Position numbers and translations under genes: made by a program
DNA from: Pseudoluteimonas sp047602125
Lineage (GTDB): Bacteria > Pseudomonadota > Gammaproteobacteria > Xanthomonadales > Xanthomonadaceae
Length of the DNA stretch: 64,000 bases
Direction of reading: 5' to 3'
Assembly (NCBI GenBank): GCA_047602125.1
Contig: JASGIB010000001.1
Location: 2,628,291 to 2,692,290, forward strand
Part shown: positions 56,976 through 64,000 of the stretch, piece after piece
Numbering within the stretch: position 1 is the first letter of the stretch
How the letters are laid out: each line of letters starts with the position of its first letter
The notes under the pieces: model-generated
Databases searched by the model: none
The model's input: only the letters and a program-made list of their open reading frames with translations
What the model was told of the DNA's origin: nothing

Positions 56976-56981
56976 TAGAAT
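56976..56981 (+). promoter_or_regulatory. -10-like TAGAAT before tcdA
   Basis: TAGAAT seven bases before the tcdA start codon, with no ribosome-binding site in between. Confidence 0.4.
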
Positions 56982-56988
56982 TCGCCGC

Positions 56989-57786
56989 ATGGAACGCCAT
57001 TTACGCGATCGATTCGGCGGCATCGACCGCCTGTACGGCAGCGGCGCGGTCGAACGCCTCGCCGCCCGACGCGTCGCCGTGGTCGGCATCGGCGGGGTCG
57101 GTTCGTGGGCGGTGGAAGCCTTCGCCCGCAGCGGCATCGGCGCGCTCACCCTGGTCGACGCCGACGACCTGTGCGTGTCGAACACCAATCGCCAGTTGCC
57201 GGCGCTGGAGGGCCAGTACGGCCGGGCCAAGGTCGAGGCGATGGCCGAACGCTGCCGCGCGATCAATCCGCGGATCGACATCGACGCGCAGCCGCGGTTC
57301 CTCACCCCGTCCAACCTCGACGAAGTGCTCGGCGGCGGCTTCGACCTGGTGCTCGACGCCTGCGACAGTTTCCGCACGAAGGTCGAGGCGATCGCGTACT
57401 GCCGCCGGCGCAAGCAGCCCATCGTCGCCGTCGGTTCCGCCGGCGGCCGCAGCGACGTCACCCAGGTCCGCGTGCGCGACCTCTCGCGGACCGAGCACGA
57501 CGCGATGCTGTCGCTGGTCCGCAAGAAGCTGCGCGGCGAATTCAACTTCCCGAAGAACCACGATCGCTACTTCGGCGTGCCGGCGGTGTACTCGCTGGAG
57601 AACGTGCGCTACCCGCAGGCCGACGGCAGCGTCTGCGGCGTGCGGCCGCAACTGGGCAAGGACGAGGCGCTCAAGCTCGATTGCGGTGCCGGGCTCGGTG
57701 CGGCCACCCACGTCACGGGCGCGTTCGCCTTCGCGGCGGTGGGCAAGTCAATCGAGATTCTGCTCAAGCCGAAGCGGGCAGGTTGA
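56989..57786 (+). CDS. tcdA: tRNA threonylcarbamoyladenosine dehydratase TcdA
   Basis: A 265-residue E1/ThiF-like enzyme that cyclises t6A37 of tRNA using ATP. 'RFGGIDRLYGSGAVERLAAR' is the family N-terminus. The nucleotide fold is 'VAVVGIGGVGSWAVEAFARS', followed by 'LVDADDLCVSNTNRQLPAL' and 'DLVLDACDSFRTKV'. 'NHDRYFGVPAVYSLENVRYP' and the C-terminal hydrophobic helix are typical. The last 23 bases overlap the convergent tatD-family gene. Confidence 0.94.
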   Translation: MERHLRDRFGGIDRLYGSGAVERLAARRVAVVGIGGVGSWAVEAFARSGIGALTLVDADDLCVSNTNRQLPALEGQYGRAKVEAMAERCRAINPRIDIDAQPRFLTPSNLDEVLGGGFDLVLDACDSFRTKVEAIAYCRRRKQPIVAVGSAGGRSDVTQVRVRDLSRTEHDAMLSLVRKKLRGEFNFPKNHDRYFGVPAVYSLENVRYPQADGSVCGVRPQLGKDEALKLDCGAGLGAATHVTGAFAFAAVGKSIEILLKPKRAG

Positions 57787-58552
57787 ACAACCGTTGCGCA
57801 TTCGCCGTCGTCGCGGCGGCGAGGGCTTCCCGGTCCATCGCGCGCAATCCGGCGACGACGTCCAGCACTTCGGGCAGGTAGGCCGGTTCGTTGCGTTCGC
57901 CGCGGTGCATGGAACCCGGCTGGTCGGGGGAATCGGTTTCGAGCAACAGTTGTTCCAGCTGCATCGTCGCGACGAGTTTGCGCAGGCGATTCGCGCGTTC
58001 GTAGGTCACCGGCCCGCCGATGCCGAGCAGGAAGCCGAGCTTGTGCAGCTGCGCCGCTTGTTCGGCGCTGCCGGAGAAACTGTGGACCACGCCACGCAAC
58101 ACGCCTGGTTCGGAGCGGCCGACCTTGCGGATCGCGGCGACCACCGCGTCCACCGCGCGCCGCGCGTGCACGACCACCGGCAGGCCGAACTCGCGGGCGA
58201 GTTGCAATTGCGCTTCGAAATAAAACGCCTGCGCTTCCGCATCCAGGCCTTCGACGAAGAAATCCAGTCCGCATTCGCCGACCGCGACCGGTTCCTCGCG
58301 TTCGATCCAGTCGCGCAGCCCGCGCAAATGTTCCGGCCGGTGCGATTGCAGATACATCGGATGCAGGCCGTAGGCCGGGAACAGCCCGCTGAGTTCCGCG
58401 CAGACCGCCTTCAGCTTCGGCCAGCCGGCGGCATCGACCGCGGGCACGACCTGGCGCGCGACGCCGGCGGCCAGCGAGCGCGCATGCGCCTGCGCGCGAT
58501 CCGCGTCGAATCCGGCGGCATCGAAATGGCTGTGGCTGTCGACGAGCCGCAT
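57764..58552 (-). CDS. TatD family metal-dependent hydrolase
   Basis: A 262-residue TIM-barrel hydrolase of the TatD/YjjV group. 'LVDSHSHFDAAGFD' supplies the H-x-H metal site. 'VAVGECGLDFF', 'LPVVVHARRAVDAVVAAI', 'VVHSFSGSAEQAAQLHKLG' and 'LLLETDSPDQPGSMHRGERN' supply the remaining ligands. TatD proteins are 3'-5' exonucleases/deoxyribonucleases. Preceded by the DUF6116-type gene with a one-base gap on the same strand. Confidence 0.92.
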   Translation of the reverse strand: MRLVDSHSHFDAAGFDADRAQAHARSLAAGVARQVVPAVDAAGWPKLKAVCAELSGLFPAYGLHPMYLQSHRPEHLRGLRDWIEREEPVAVGECGLDFFVEGLDAEAQAFYFEAQLQLAREFGLPVVVHARRAVDAVVAAIRKVGRSEPGVLRGVVHSFSGSAEQAAQLHKLGFLLGIGGPVTYERANRLRKLVATMQLEQLLLETDSPDQPGSMHRGERNEPAYLPEVLDVVAGLRAMDREALAAATTANAQRLFNLPASA

Positions 58553-58553
58553 G

Positions 58554-58790
58554 TCAGCGGCGTTCGGAATCGCCTTCGATCGGCGGCTTGCCGTTCGCCA
58601 CGGGCTCCTTGCGCTTCTTCCAGTTCGCCAGCAGCAGGGTGCCGAGGCCGAGCAGCAGTTCGTCGGCGAACGGGACCACGTCCGGGACGACGAGGTCGAC
58701 CACGAACAGCACCGCGGCGACGAGGAACAGGCGCGGATAGCTGAGCTTGCCGAACCAGCGCAGGATCGGTCCGAGCAGGGGGTTGGGCAT
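58554..58790 (-). CDS. Small membrane protein (DUF6116-like)
   Basis: A 78-residue protein. 'MPNPLLGPILRWFGKLSYPR' is an amphipathic start, 'LFLVAAVLFVVDLVVPDVVPF' the first membrane segment, 'LLLGLGTLLLANWKKRKEP' the second. The pattern matches the small two-helix DUF6116 group. CGGAG precedes the ATG at 58790. First gene of a pair with tatD. Confidence 0.8.
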   Translation of the reverse strand: MPNPLLGPILRWFGKLSYPRLFLVAAVLFVVDLVVPDVVPFADELLLGLGTLLLANWKKRKEPVANGKPPIEGDSERR

Positions 58791-58948
58791 GACGACTCCG
58801 GTGGGCGGCAGGCGTAGGATGGACGCTAGCACGCGGGCACGACGGTGGAATCCATGCGACGGACGGTCCGTCGTTGGGCTACCGCTCAGCCCCGGGGTGC
58901 TGCAATCTGGCCGTCCCAGTCATGCGGCCAGGGCCGCGGAGTCGACGA

Positions 58949-59779
58949 ATGAACAAGAGCACCCTCGCCATCGCGATCGCGGCGCTGCTGGTCGGCGGCG
59001 TCGCCGTGGCCGCGTACCAGAAGTTCAGCCAGCCCGAACCGGTGGCGGCCGTGGCCGCGCCCGCCGCCATGCCGGCCCCGGCGTCGACCGCCGCGGTGGC
59101 GGACGTGCCCGCCGCCGCCGACACGAGCATCCCGGCGACCCCGCAGGCCGAATACGCGGACGTGGTCGGCGTGAAGCCCGTCACCACCAAGCAGCAGTTG
59201 TACGCGACGGTGATCGGCACCGATCCGGTGCGCGAATCCAGCACCACTTCCACTCCGCATGAAGTCTGCGAGGACGTGGTGGTGCAGGAACGCCAGCCCG
59301 AGCGCGACGGCAACGTCGGCGGCACGGTGGCGGGCGCCGTGATCGGCGGCCTGGTCGGCAACCAGGTCGGCAAGGGCAACGGGCGCAAGGCCGCGACCGT
59401 GGCCGGCGCCGTGGCTGGCGGCTTCATCGGCAACAAGGTGGACAAGAAACACGTCGGCGGCCAGGTGGTGAACAAGACCGAGCGCCAGTGCCACACCGAG
59501 ACCGCGACTTCGACCAGTTCCAAGACCGTGGCCTGGAACGTGACCTACCGCAATCCGGACGGCACCACCGGCAGCATGCGCATGGGCAGCAAGCCGGGTA
59601 GCCGCATCGCCCTGGGCACCGAAAACAAGACCGTCGGTTACGACGTGACCTATAGCTACCAGGGCGCCGAGCACACCGTGCGCATGGACCAGAAGCCGGT
59701 GGGCGACCGCCTGCCGGTGGTCGACGGCCAGGTCGTGACCCAGACCGCCGCGATCGACACGGACGCGAGCCACGGCTGA
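58949..59779 (+). CDS. Glycine-zipper 2TM-domain protein
   Basis: A 276-residue protein with a signal peptide or N-terminal anchor ('STLAIAIAALLVGGVAVAAY'), an Ala/Pro-rich linker, and 'GGTVAGAVIGGLVGNQVGKG' plus 'AATVAGAVAGGFIGNKVDKK' as the glycine zipper. The C-terminal half is beta-rich ('AWNVTYRNPDGTTGSMRMGS', 'YDVTYSYQGAEHTVRMDQKP') in two similar strands. Similar to UmoD/OmpA-like glycine-zipper envelope proteins. Function unknown, probably periplasmic or outer-membrane stress-related. Confidence 0.85.
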   Translation: MNKSTLAIAIAALLVGGVAVAAYQKFSQPEPVAAVAAPAAMPAPASTAAVADVPAAADTSIPATPQAEYADVVGVKPVTTKQQLYATVIGTDPVRESSTTSTPHEVCEDVVVQERQPERDGNVGGTVAGAVIGGLVGNQVGKGNGRKAATVAGAVAGGFIGNKVDKKHVGGQVVNKTERQCHTETATSTSSKTVAWNVTYRNPDGTTGSMRMGSKPGSRIALGTENKTVGYDVTYSYQGAEHTVRMDQKPVGDRLPVVDGQVVTQTAAIDTDASHG

Positions 59780-59805
59780 GCCCGGACGACCGGGCGGGTA
59801 CCCGC

Positions 59806-59827
59806 GGGGCCGGAGCGATCCGGCCCC
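59806..59827 (+). terminator. Hairpin after glycine-zipper gene
   Basis: Stem GGGGCCGGA/TCCGGCCCC with a GCGA loop, 26 bases past the stop; the T-content after it is low. Confidence 0.55.
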
Positions 59828-59942
59828 GTTCGTTCGTGGCGCTGGCGCGATATCGGCGAATCGCTGGGCTTGCCGGTGGGAAACGGCATTCCGCCGATGC
59901 TTTTCGGGCATATCGCGGGCCCGGTTGTACGGCTTGCACGCT

Positions 59943-59948
59943 TACAAT
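59943..59948 (+). promoter_or_regulatory. -10-like TACAAT before acyl-CoA dehydrogenase
   Basis: TACAAT 36 bases before the ATG at 59985, the closest match to TATAAT in this spacer. Confidence 0.4.
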
Positions 59949-59984
59949 GGCGGTTTGCCGAATTCCCACCAGTCGACCGTTGCC

Positions 59985-61148
59985 ATGGCCCTCAATCCCT
60001 ACGATCTGTTCGATGTCCGTTCCCTGCTCAGCGAAGAGGAGCGCGCGGTGCAGGACACCGTGGCCCGGTTCACCGACGAGCGCGTGATCCCGATCATCGG
60101 CGATGCCTTCGACCAGGGCCGTTTCCCCAGGGAACTGGTGCCGGAAATCGCCGAACTCGGCCTGCTCGGTTCCTCGCTTCCCGAGAAATACGGTTGCGCC
60201 GGCCTCAACGGCGTCAGCTATGGCCTGATCTGCCAGGAACTCGAGCGCGGCGACAGCGGCATCCGCAGCTTCGTCAGCGTGCAGAGCTCGCTGTGCATGT
60301 ACCCGATCTTCGCCTACGGTTCCGAGGAACAGCGCCAGCGCTGGCTGCCTGACATGGCCGCGGGCAAGGTGATCGGCTGCTTCGGCCTGACCGAGCCGCA
60401 CGGCGGTTCCGACCCGGCCAACATGAAGACCCGCGCGGTGCGCGACGGCGACGACTGGGTGGTCAACGGTTCCAAGATGTGGATCACCAACGGCAACTTG
60501 GCCGACATCGCCATCGTCTGGGCGCAGACCGAGGACGGCATCCAGGGCTTCGTGCTGGAGAAGGGCATGCCCGGCTTCAGCGCGCAGGAGATCAAGCACA
60601 AGATGTCGCTGCGCGCGTCGGTGACCAGCGCGCTGTTCTTCGACAACGTGCGCGTGCCGGATGCGAATCGCCTTCCCAACGTGAAGGGACTGAAAGGCCC
60701 GCTCGGCTGCCTCACCCAGGCGCGCTACGGCATCACCTGGGGCCCGATCGGCGCGGCCATCGCCTGCCTGCACGAAGTGCTGGGCTACACCAAGGAACGC
60801 ATCCTGTTCGACCGTCCGGTCGCGGCGACGCAGAGCGCGCAGCTCAAGATGGCCGACATGGCCCGCCGCATCACCCTGGCGCAATTGCTGGTGCTGCAGC
60901 TCGGTCGCCTCAAGGACGCCGGCACGATGCAGCCGCAACAGGTGTCGCTGGCGAAGTGGAACAACTGCCGCATGGCCATCGACATCGCGCGCCAGTGCCG
61001 CGACCTGCTCGGCGGCGCCGGCATCACCACCGAGCACGCGGCGATCCGCCACGCGCTGAACCTGGAATCGGTCATCACCTACGAAGGCACGGAAACCGTG
61101 CACCAGCTGGTGATCGGCCGCGAATTGACCGGCATCAACGCGTTCTGA
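59985..61148 (+). CDS. gcdH: Glutaryl-CoA dehydrogenase-type acyl-CoA dehydrogenase
   Basis: A 387-residue FAD enzyme. 'CFGLTEPHGGSDPANMKTRA' and 'GDDWVVNGSKMWITNGNLAD' are the acyl-CoA dehydrogenase signatures. 'YEGTETVHQLVIGRELTGIN' holds the catalytic Glu and the standard GcdH end. 'RSFVSVQSSLCMYPIFAYGS' with 'LPEKYGCAGLNGVSYGLI' favours the glutaryl-CoA branch, which decarboxylates glutaryl-CoA to crotonyl-CoA in lysine and tryptophan breakdown. The assignment within the family is by motif, not proven. Confidence 0.9.
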   Translation: MALNPYDLFDVRSLLSEEERAVQDTVARFTDERVIPIIGDAFDQGRFPRELVPEIAELGLLGSSLPEKYGCAGLNGVSYGLICQELERGDSGIRSFVSVQSSLCMYPIFAYGSEEQRQRWLPDMAAGKVIGCFGLTEPHGGSDPANMKTRAVRDGDDWVVNGSKMWITNGNLADIAIVWAQTEDGIQGFVLEKGMPGFSAQEIKHKMSLRASVTSALFFDNVRVPDANRLPNVKGLKGPLGCLTQARYGITWGPIGAAIACLHEVLGYTKERILFDRPVAATQSAQLKMADMARRITLAQLLVLQLGRLKDAGTMQPQQVSLAKWNNCRMAIDIARQCRDLLGGAGITTEHAAIRHALNLESVITYEGTETVHQLVIGRELTGINAF

Positions 61149-61160
61149 GCTTGCTTTTTC

Positions 61161-61272
61161 CCTTCTCCCTCCGGGAGAAGGTGGCGCGTAGCGCCGGATG
61201 AGGGTTCGGTGGTCGACGAGGTGTGGTTGCGACGAACCCTCACCCCAACCCCTCTCCCGGCGGGAGAGGGGC
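61161..61272. repeat. CCCTCACCC/GGGAGAGGG palindromic repeat pair
   Basis: CCTTCTCCC-TCC-GGGAGAAGG at 61161-61181, then GATGAGGGTTCG and its partner CGAACCCTCACCCC, then CCCCTCTCCCG/CGGGAGAGGGG ending at 61271. It fills the gap between the acyl-CoA dehydrogenase and GNAT genes. Confidence 0.7.
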
Positions 61273-61288
61273 TTAAGGATCGAATCCG

Positions 61289-61837
61289 ATGAACGTTGCC
61301 GACATCCGCATCGAAACCAGCCGCCTGCTCCTGCGCGTGCCGCAGATCGGCGATTTCGAGCGCTACGCCGAAATGCTGGCCGACGACAGTTCCCACCACA
61401 TCGGTGGCCCGCTGACGCGCCACGAGTCATGGCGGCGCTTCCTGCAGATGCCAGGTGCGTGGATGCTGCAGGGCTTCGCGATGTTCTCCGTGGTCGAGAA
61501 AGACAGCGGCCGCTGGATGGGGCAGGCCGGGCCGTGGTTCCCCGACGGCTGGCTCGGCACCGAAGTCGGTTATTCGTTCCACATGGACGCGCGCGGCAAG
61601 GGTTATGCCACCGAAGCCTGCGTCGCGGCGATGGACTACGCCTTCGACACGCTGGGCTGGGACGAAGTGATCCATTCGATCAGCCCGGAAAACACCGCTT
61701 CGCAGGCGGTCGCGCAACGCCTCGGCTCGCGCAACCGTGGGCCGGGCAAATTGCCACCGCCGCTGGACGCGCACGCCGTCAACGTCTGGGGCCAGACCCG
61801 CGCGGAATGGGCCGAAAACCGGAAGCGCTTCGCATGA
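61289..61837 (+). CDS. RimJ/RimL-type GNAT acetyltransferase
   Basis: A 182-residue acetyltransferase. 'IETSRLLLRVPQIGDFERYA' is the typical start of the Acetyltransf_3 (RimJ/L) group. 'EVGYSFHMDARGKGYATEAC' provides the acetyl-CoA loop, followed by 'VIHSISPENTASQAVAQRLG'. Substrate unknown. The stop overlaps the GST start (ATGA), so the two are coupled. Confidence 0.9.
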   Translation: MNVADIRIETSRLLLRVPQIGDFERYAEMLADDSSHHIGGPLTRHESWRRFLQMPGAWMLQGFAMFSVVEKDSGRWMGQAGPWFPDGWLGTEVGYSFHMDARGKGYATEACVAAMDYAFDTLGWDEVIHSISPENTASQAVAQRLGSRNRGPGKLPPPLDAHAVNVWGQTRAEWAENRKRFA

Positions 61838-62475
61838 TCACCGTGTATGGTTTTTCGCCTTCGGGCAATTGCCACAAGGTCAGGCTGCTGCTGGAACAGC
61901 TCGGCCGCGACTATCGATGGATTGAAACCGACAGCGCGCGCGACGCGACGCGCACGCCTGGATACCTGGCGAAGAATCCCAACGGCAAGGTGCCGATGCT
62001 CGAACTCGACGACGGCCGCATCCTGGTCGAATCGAACGCGATCCTGTGCTGGCTGGCCGAGGGCACGCAGTACCTGCCGGCCGATCCGTGGGCGAAGGCG
62101 CAGGCGCTGAGCTGGATGTTCTTCGAACAATACAGCCACGAACCCTATATCGCCGTCGCGCGCTTCATCTGCGGCTGGACGCCGGCCGATTCCCCGCGCC
62201 GCGCCGACCTGCCGAAGCTGCGCGAACGCGGCCATGCCGCGCTGGCGGTGATGGAAAAGCACCTCGCCACGCATCGCTGGTTCACCGGCGGCGACTACGG
62301 CATCGCCGACATCGCATTGCATGCCTATACCTGCGTCGCCCCGCACGGCGGTATCGCGCTCGATGCCTATCCGGCGCTGCGCGACTGGCTGGCGCGGGTC
62401 GAGGCGACTCCAAACTTCGTGCCCATGCCCGCGCCGAATGCCGAGGCGCAGGTGTTGATCGATCGTTCTTCCTGA
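61834..62475 (+). CDS. Glutathione S-transferase family protein
   Basis: A 213-residue GST. 'MITVYGFSPSGNCHKVRLLL' begins the thioredoxin-like domain with Ser/Cys at the active-site end of strand 1. 'NPNGKVPMLELDDGRILVES' has the cis-Pro and glutathione-binding E-S. The all-helical C-terminal half includes 'FFEQYSHEPYIAVARFICGW' and 'FTGGDYGIADIALHAYTCVA'. It is not closely similar to the GST at 26176. Coupled to the GNAT gene upstream. Confidence 0.9.
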   Translation: MITVYGFSPSGNCHKVRLLLEQLGRDYRWIETDSARDATRTPGYLAKNPNGKVPMLELDDGRILVESNAILCWLAEGTQYLPADPWAKAQALSWMFFEQYSHEPYIAVARFICGWTPADSPRRADLPKLRERGHAALAVMEKHLATHRWFTGGDYGIADIALHAYTCVAPHGGIALDAYPALRDWLARVEATPNFVPMPAPNAEAQVLIDRSS

Positions 62476-62476
62476 C

Positions 62477-62520
62477 ACCCTCACCCCATCCCTTTCCCGC
62501 AGGCGGGAGAGGGGGAGAAG
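62477..62520. repeat. CCCTCACCC-type palindromic repeat
   Basis: CACCCTCACCCCATCCCTTTCCCGC followed by AGGCGGGAGAGGGGGAG; same family as 36433 and 61161. Confidence 0.6.
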
Positions 62521-62523
62521 CGC

Positions 62524-64000
62524 ATGTTCGCCACCGTTCCGAATCCCATCCCCGCGCGCATGAAGGGCCTGAACCGGGCCGAGATCTGCGACGTCAACTT
62601 CAGCGAGTTCGTGAAAGGCTGGAACGGCAATCCGGACGCGAAGCCGTCCCCAGGCGAAGCCATCCTCGACGGCAGCGCGCTGGATGCGAAGGGTTTCCGT
62701 GAATTGTTCGAATCGCAGCTGATTTCGCGCCACCTCGACCTGATGGCGCGCGTGCTGCGCGTGCAGAACAAGGTCTTCTACACGATCGGATCCTCCGGCC
62801 ACGAAGGCAACGCGATGGTCGCGCGCGCCACGCGCCACACCGATCCGGCGTTCCTGCATTACCGCAGCGGCGGCTTCATGGCCGAGCGCTTCCGCAAGAT
62901 CCCCGGCATGGATCCGATCATGGATTCGGCGCTGTCGTTCGCCGCGAGCGCGGAAGATCCCGCGTCCGGTGGCCGGCACAAGGTCTGGGGCAGCAAGCCG
63001 TTGTGGGTGTTGCCGCAGACCTCGACCATTGCGTCGCACTTGCCCAAGGCGCTCGGCACCGCGGTCGCGATCGAGGCGGCGAAGCGGATCGGGCACCAAT
63101 TGCCGATTCCCGACGATTCCATCGCGATCTGCTCGTTCGGCGACGCGTCCGCCAACCACGCCACCGCGCAGACCGCGTTCAACGCGGCCTCTTGGACCGC
63201 GTACCAGAAGCTGCCGGCGCCGGTGCTGTACGTGTGCGAGGACAACGGCATCGGCATTTCTGTGAAGACGCCGAACGGCTGGATCGCCGAATCCTTCCGC
63301 AACCGCCCCGACCTCGATTATTTCTTCGCCGACGGACTCGACCTCGCCGCCGGCTACGGCGACGTGCTGCGCGCGGTCGAGCATTGCCGGCGCACGCGCC
63401 GCCCGACCTTCCTGCACCTGCGCACGATGCGGATCATGGGCCACGCCGGCACCGACTTCGAGATCGAGTGGCGTTCGATCGAGGAACTGGTGAACGTCGA
63501 AGCCGGCGATCCGCTGCTGCGTTCGGCGCAGATCGCGCTCGAGTCGGGCCTGATGTCGAAGGACGAGATCCTCGCGCTGTACGAAGACACGAGGAAGAAG
63601 TGCTTCGCCGCCGCCGAGGACGCCGACAAGCGACCGCGCATCGAAACGCTGGAACACGTGGTCGCGCCGCTGGCACCGTACACGCCGGAGAAAGTCGCGA
63701 AGGAAGCCGCACGCGCGCCCGCGCATGAAGCGCGGATCAAGGCCTTCGGCAGCGAGGAAAAACTGCCGGAGAAACAGCCGCCGCGGCACATGGCGATCCA
63801 GATCAACAACGCGCTGCACGACATCTTCGCCAAATACCCGGATACGCTGCTGTTCGGCGAGGACGTGGCGCAGAAGGGCGGCGTCTACACCGTGACCAAG
63901 GGCCTGCAGAAGGCCTTCGGCCCGCGCCGCGTGTTCAACACCCTGCTCGACGAAACCATGATCCTCGGCATGGCCCAGGGCTTCGCCAACATGGGCATGT
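62524..64000 (+). CDS. Fused alpha-beta 2-oxoacid dehydrogenase E1 (partial)
   Basis: The first 492 codons of a thiamin-diphosphate E1; the gene runs off the window. Residues about 55-380 are the E1-alpha domain: 'FYTIGSSGHEGNAMVARATR', 'HYRSGGFMAERFRK', TPP/Mg site 'CSFGDASANHATAQTAFNAA', 'YVCEDNGIGISVKTPNGWIA'. After a linker, 'PPRHMAIQINNALHDIFAKY' opens the E1-beta domain ('LLFGEDVAQKGGVYTVTKGL'). Single-chain alpha-beta fusion is typical of one branched-chain-type/2-oxoisovalerate dehydrogenase group. E2 and E3 are expected beyond 64000. Confidence 0.9.
   Translation, partial: MFATVPNPIPARMKGLNRAEICDVNFSEFVKGWNGNPDAKPSPGEAILDGSALDAKGFRELFESQLISRHLDLMARVLRVQNKVFYTIGSSGHEGNAMVARATRHTDPAFLHYRSGGFMAERFRKIPGMDPIMDSALSFAASAEDPASGGRHKVWGSKPLWVLPQTSTIASHLPKALGTAVAIEAAKRIGHQLPIPDDSIAICSFGDASANHATAQTAFNAASWTAYQKLPAPVLYVCEDNGIGISVKTPNGWIAESFRNRPDLDYFFADGLDLAAGYGDVLRAVEHCRRTRRPTFLHLRTMRIMGHAGTDFEIEWRSIEELVNVEAGDPLLRSAQIALESGLMSKDEILALYEDTRKKCFAAAEDADKRPRIETLEHVVAPLAPYTPEKVAKEAARAPAHEARIKAFGSEEKLPEKQPPRHMAIQINNALHDIFAKYPDTLLFGEDVAQKGGVYTVTKGLQKAFGPRRVFNTLLDETMILGMAQGFANMGM

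Overview
The window is high-GC proteobacterial chromosome. Dense short-gap gene packing, the gene families (prolyl-oligopeptidase-like S9, paired M3 oligopeptidases, POT transporter, fused 2-oxoacid dehydrogenase E1, class I fumarase, Uup, RluF, SelO) and a RAYT element with the terminus TAACGGGGTCAGGTTCACTT all fit the Lysobacteraceae/Xanthomonadaceae (Lysobacter/Luteimonas-type gammaproteobacteria). This taxonomic placement is inference from content, not a database match. No rRNA, tRNA or CRISPR array was seen.

Layout. 1-10750 is ordinary core genome: small conserved proteins, a YkgJ Fe-S/zinc cluster protein, two M14 or intradiol-type enzymes, an XRE regulator with its membrane partner, a decayed DUF1579 gene, an S9 peptidase, a secreted peroxiredoxin and a tightly overlapped trio (DksA-like zinc finger, ThpR, dimethylargininase). 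10740-15047 is a mobile, lower-GC island inserted at the 3' end of the dimethylargininase gene. It holds one intact RAYT element, one decayed copy, one 146-bp non-coding derivative, and between them two orphan polymorphic-toxin C-terminal modules with their probable immunity genes plus a TPR gene. The island is bracketed by an exact 17-bp direct repeat, and the right copy restores the stop codon and terminator of the interrupted gene. 15048-51722 is core again: BaiN/YhiN-type flavoprotein, a DEAD-box RNA helicase (frameshifted), SelO, Uup, M14 peptidase, GST, POT transporter, rhomboid, RluF, cold shock protein, Lhr helicase, two M3 peptidases around a CBS protein, glutathione peroxidase, ferredoxin-NADP reductase, aldose sugar dehydrogenase, an ABC exporter, class I fumarase and an M36 metallopeptidase (frameshifted). 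51830-53105 is a second, small AT-rich islet with a membrane protein and a coupled small protein of unknown function, placed directly behind pldA. 53112-64000 holds the DUF456-mscS-pldA operon, glycine-zipper proteins, a membrane-anchored cytochrome c, TcdA, TatD, glutaryl-CoA dehydrogenase, a GNAT-GST pair, and the start of a fused alpha-beta 2-oxoacid dehydrogenase E1 cut by the window end.

How it works together. Most core genes are housekeeping: peptide uptake and degradation, oxidative-stress defence, RNA modification and remodelling, and acyl-CoA/2-oxoacid metabolism. Three otherwise well-conserved genes carry what look like single-base insertions of a T (or A on the other strand), so assembly indels must be excluded before they are called pseudogenes. 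The part most worth follow-up is the RAYT-bounded toxin/immunity island at 10740-15047: each toxin fragment begins exactly at an element boundary, which suggests that these elements move or shuffle toxin tip cassettes.
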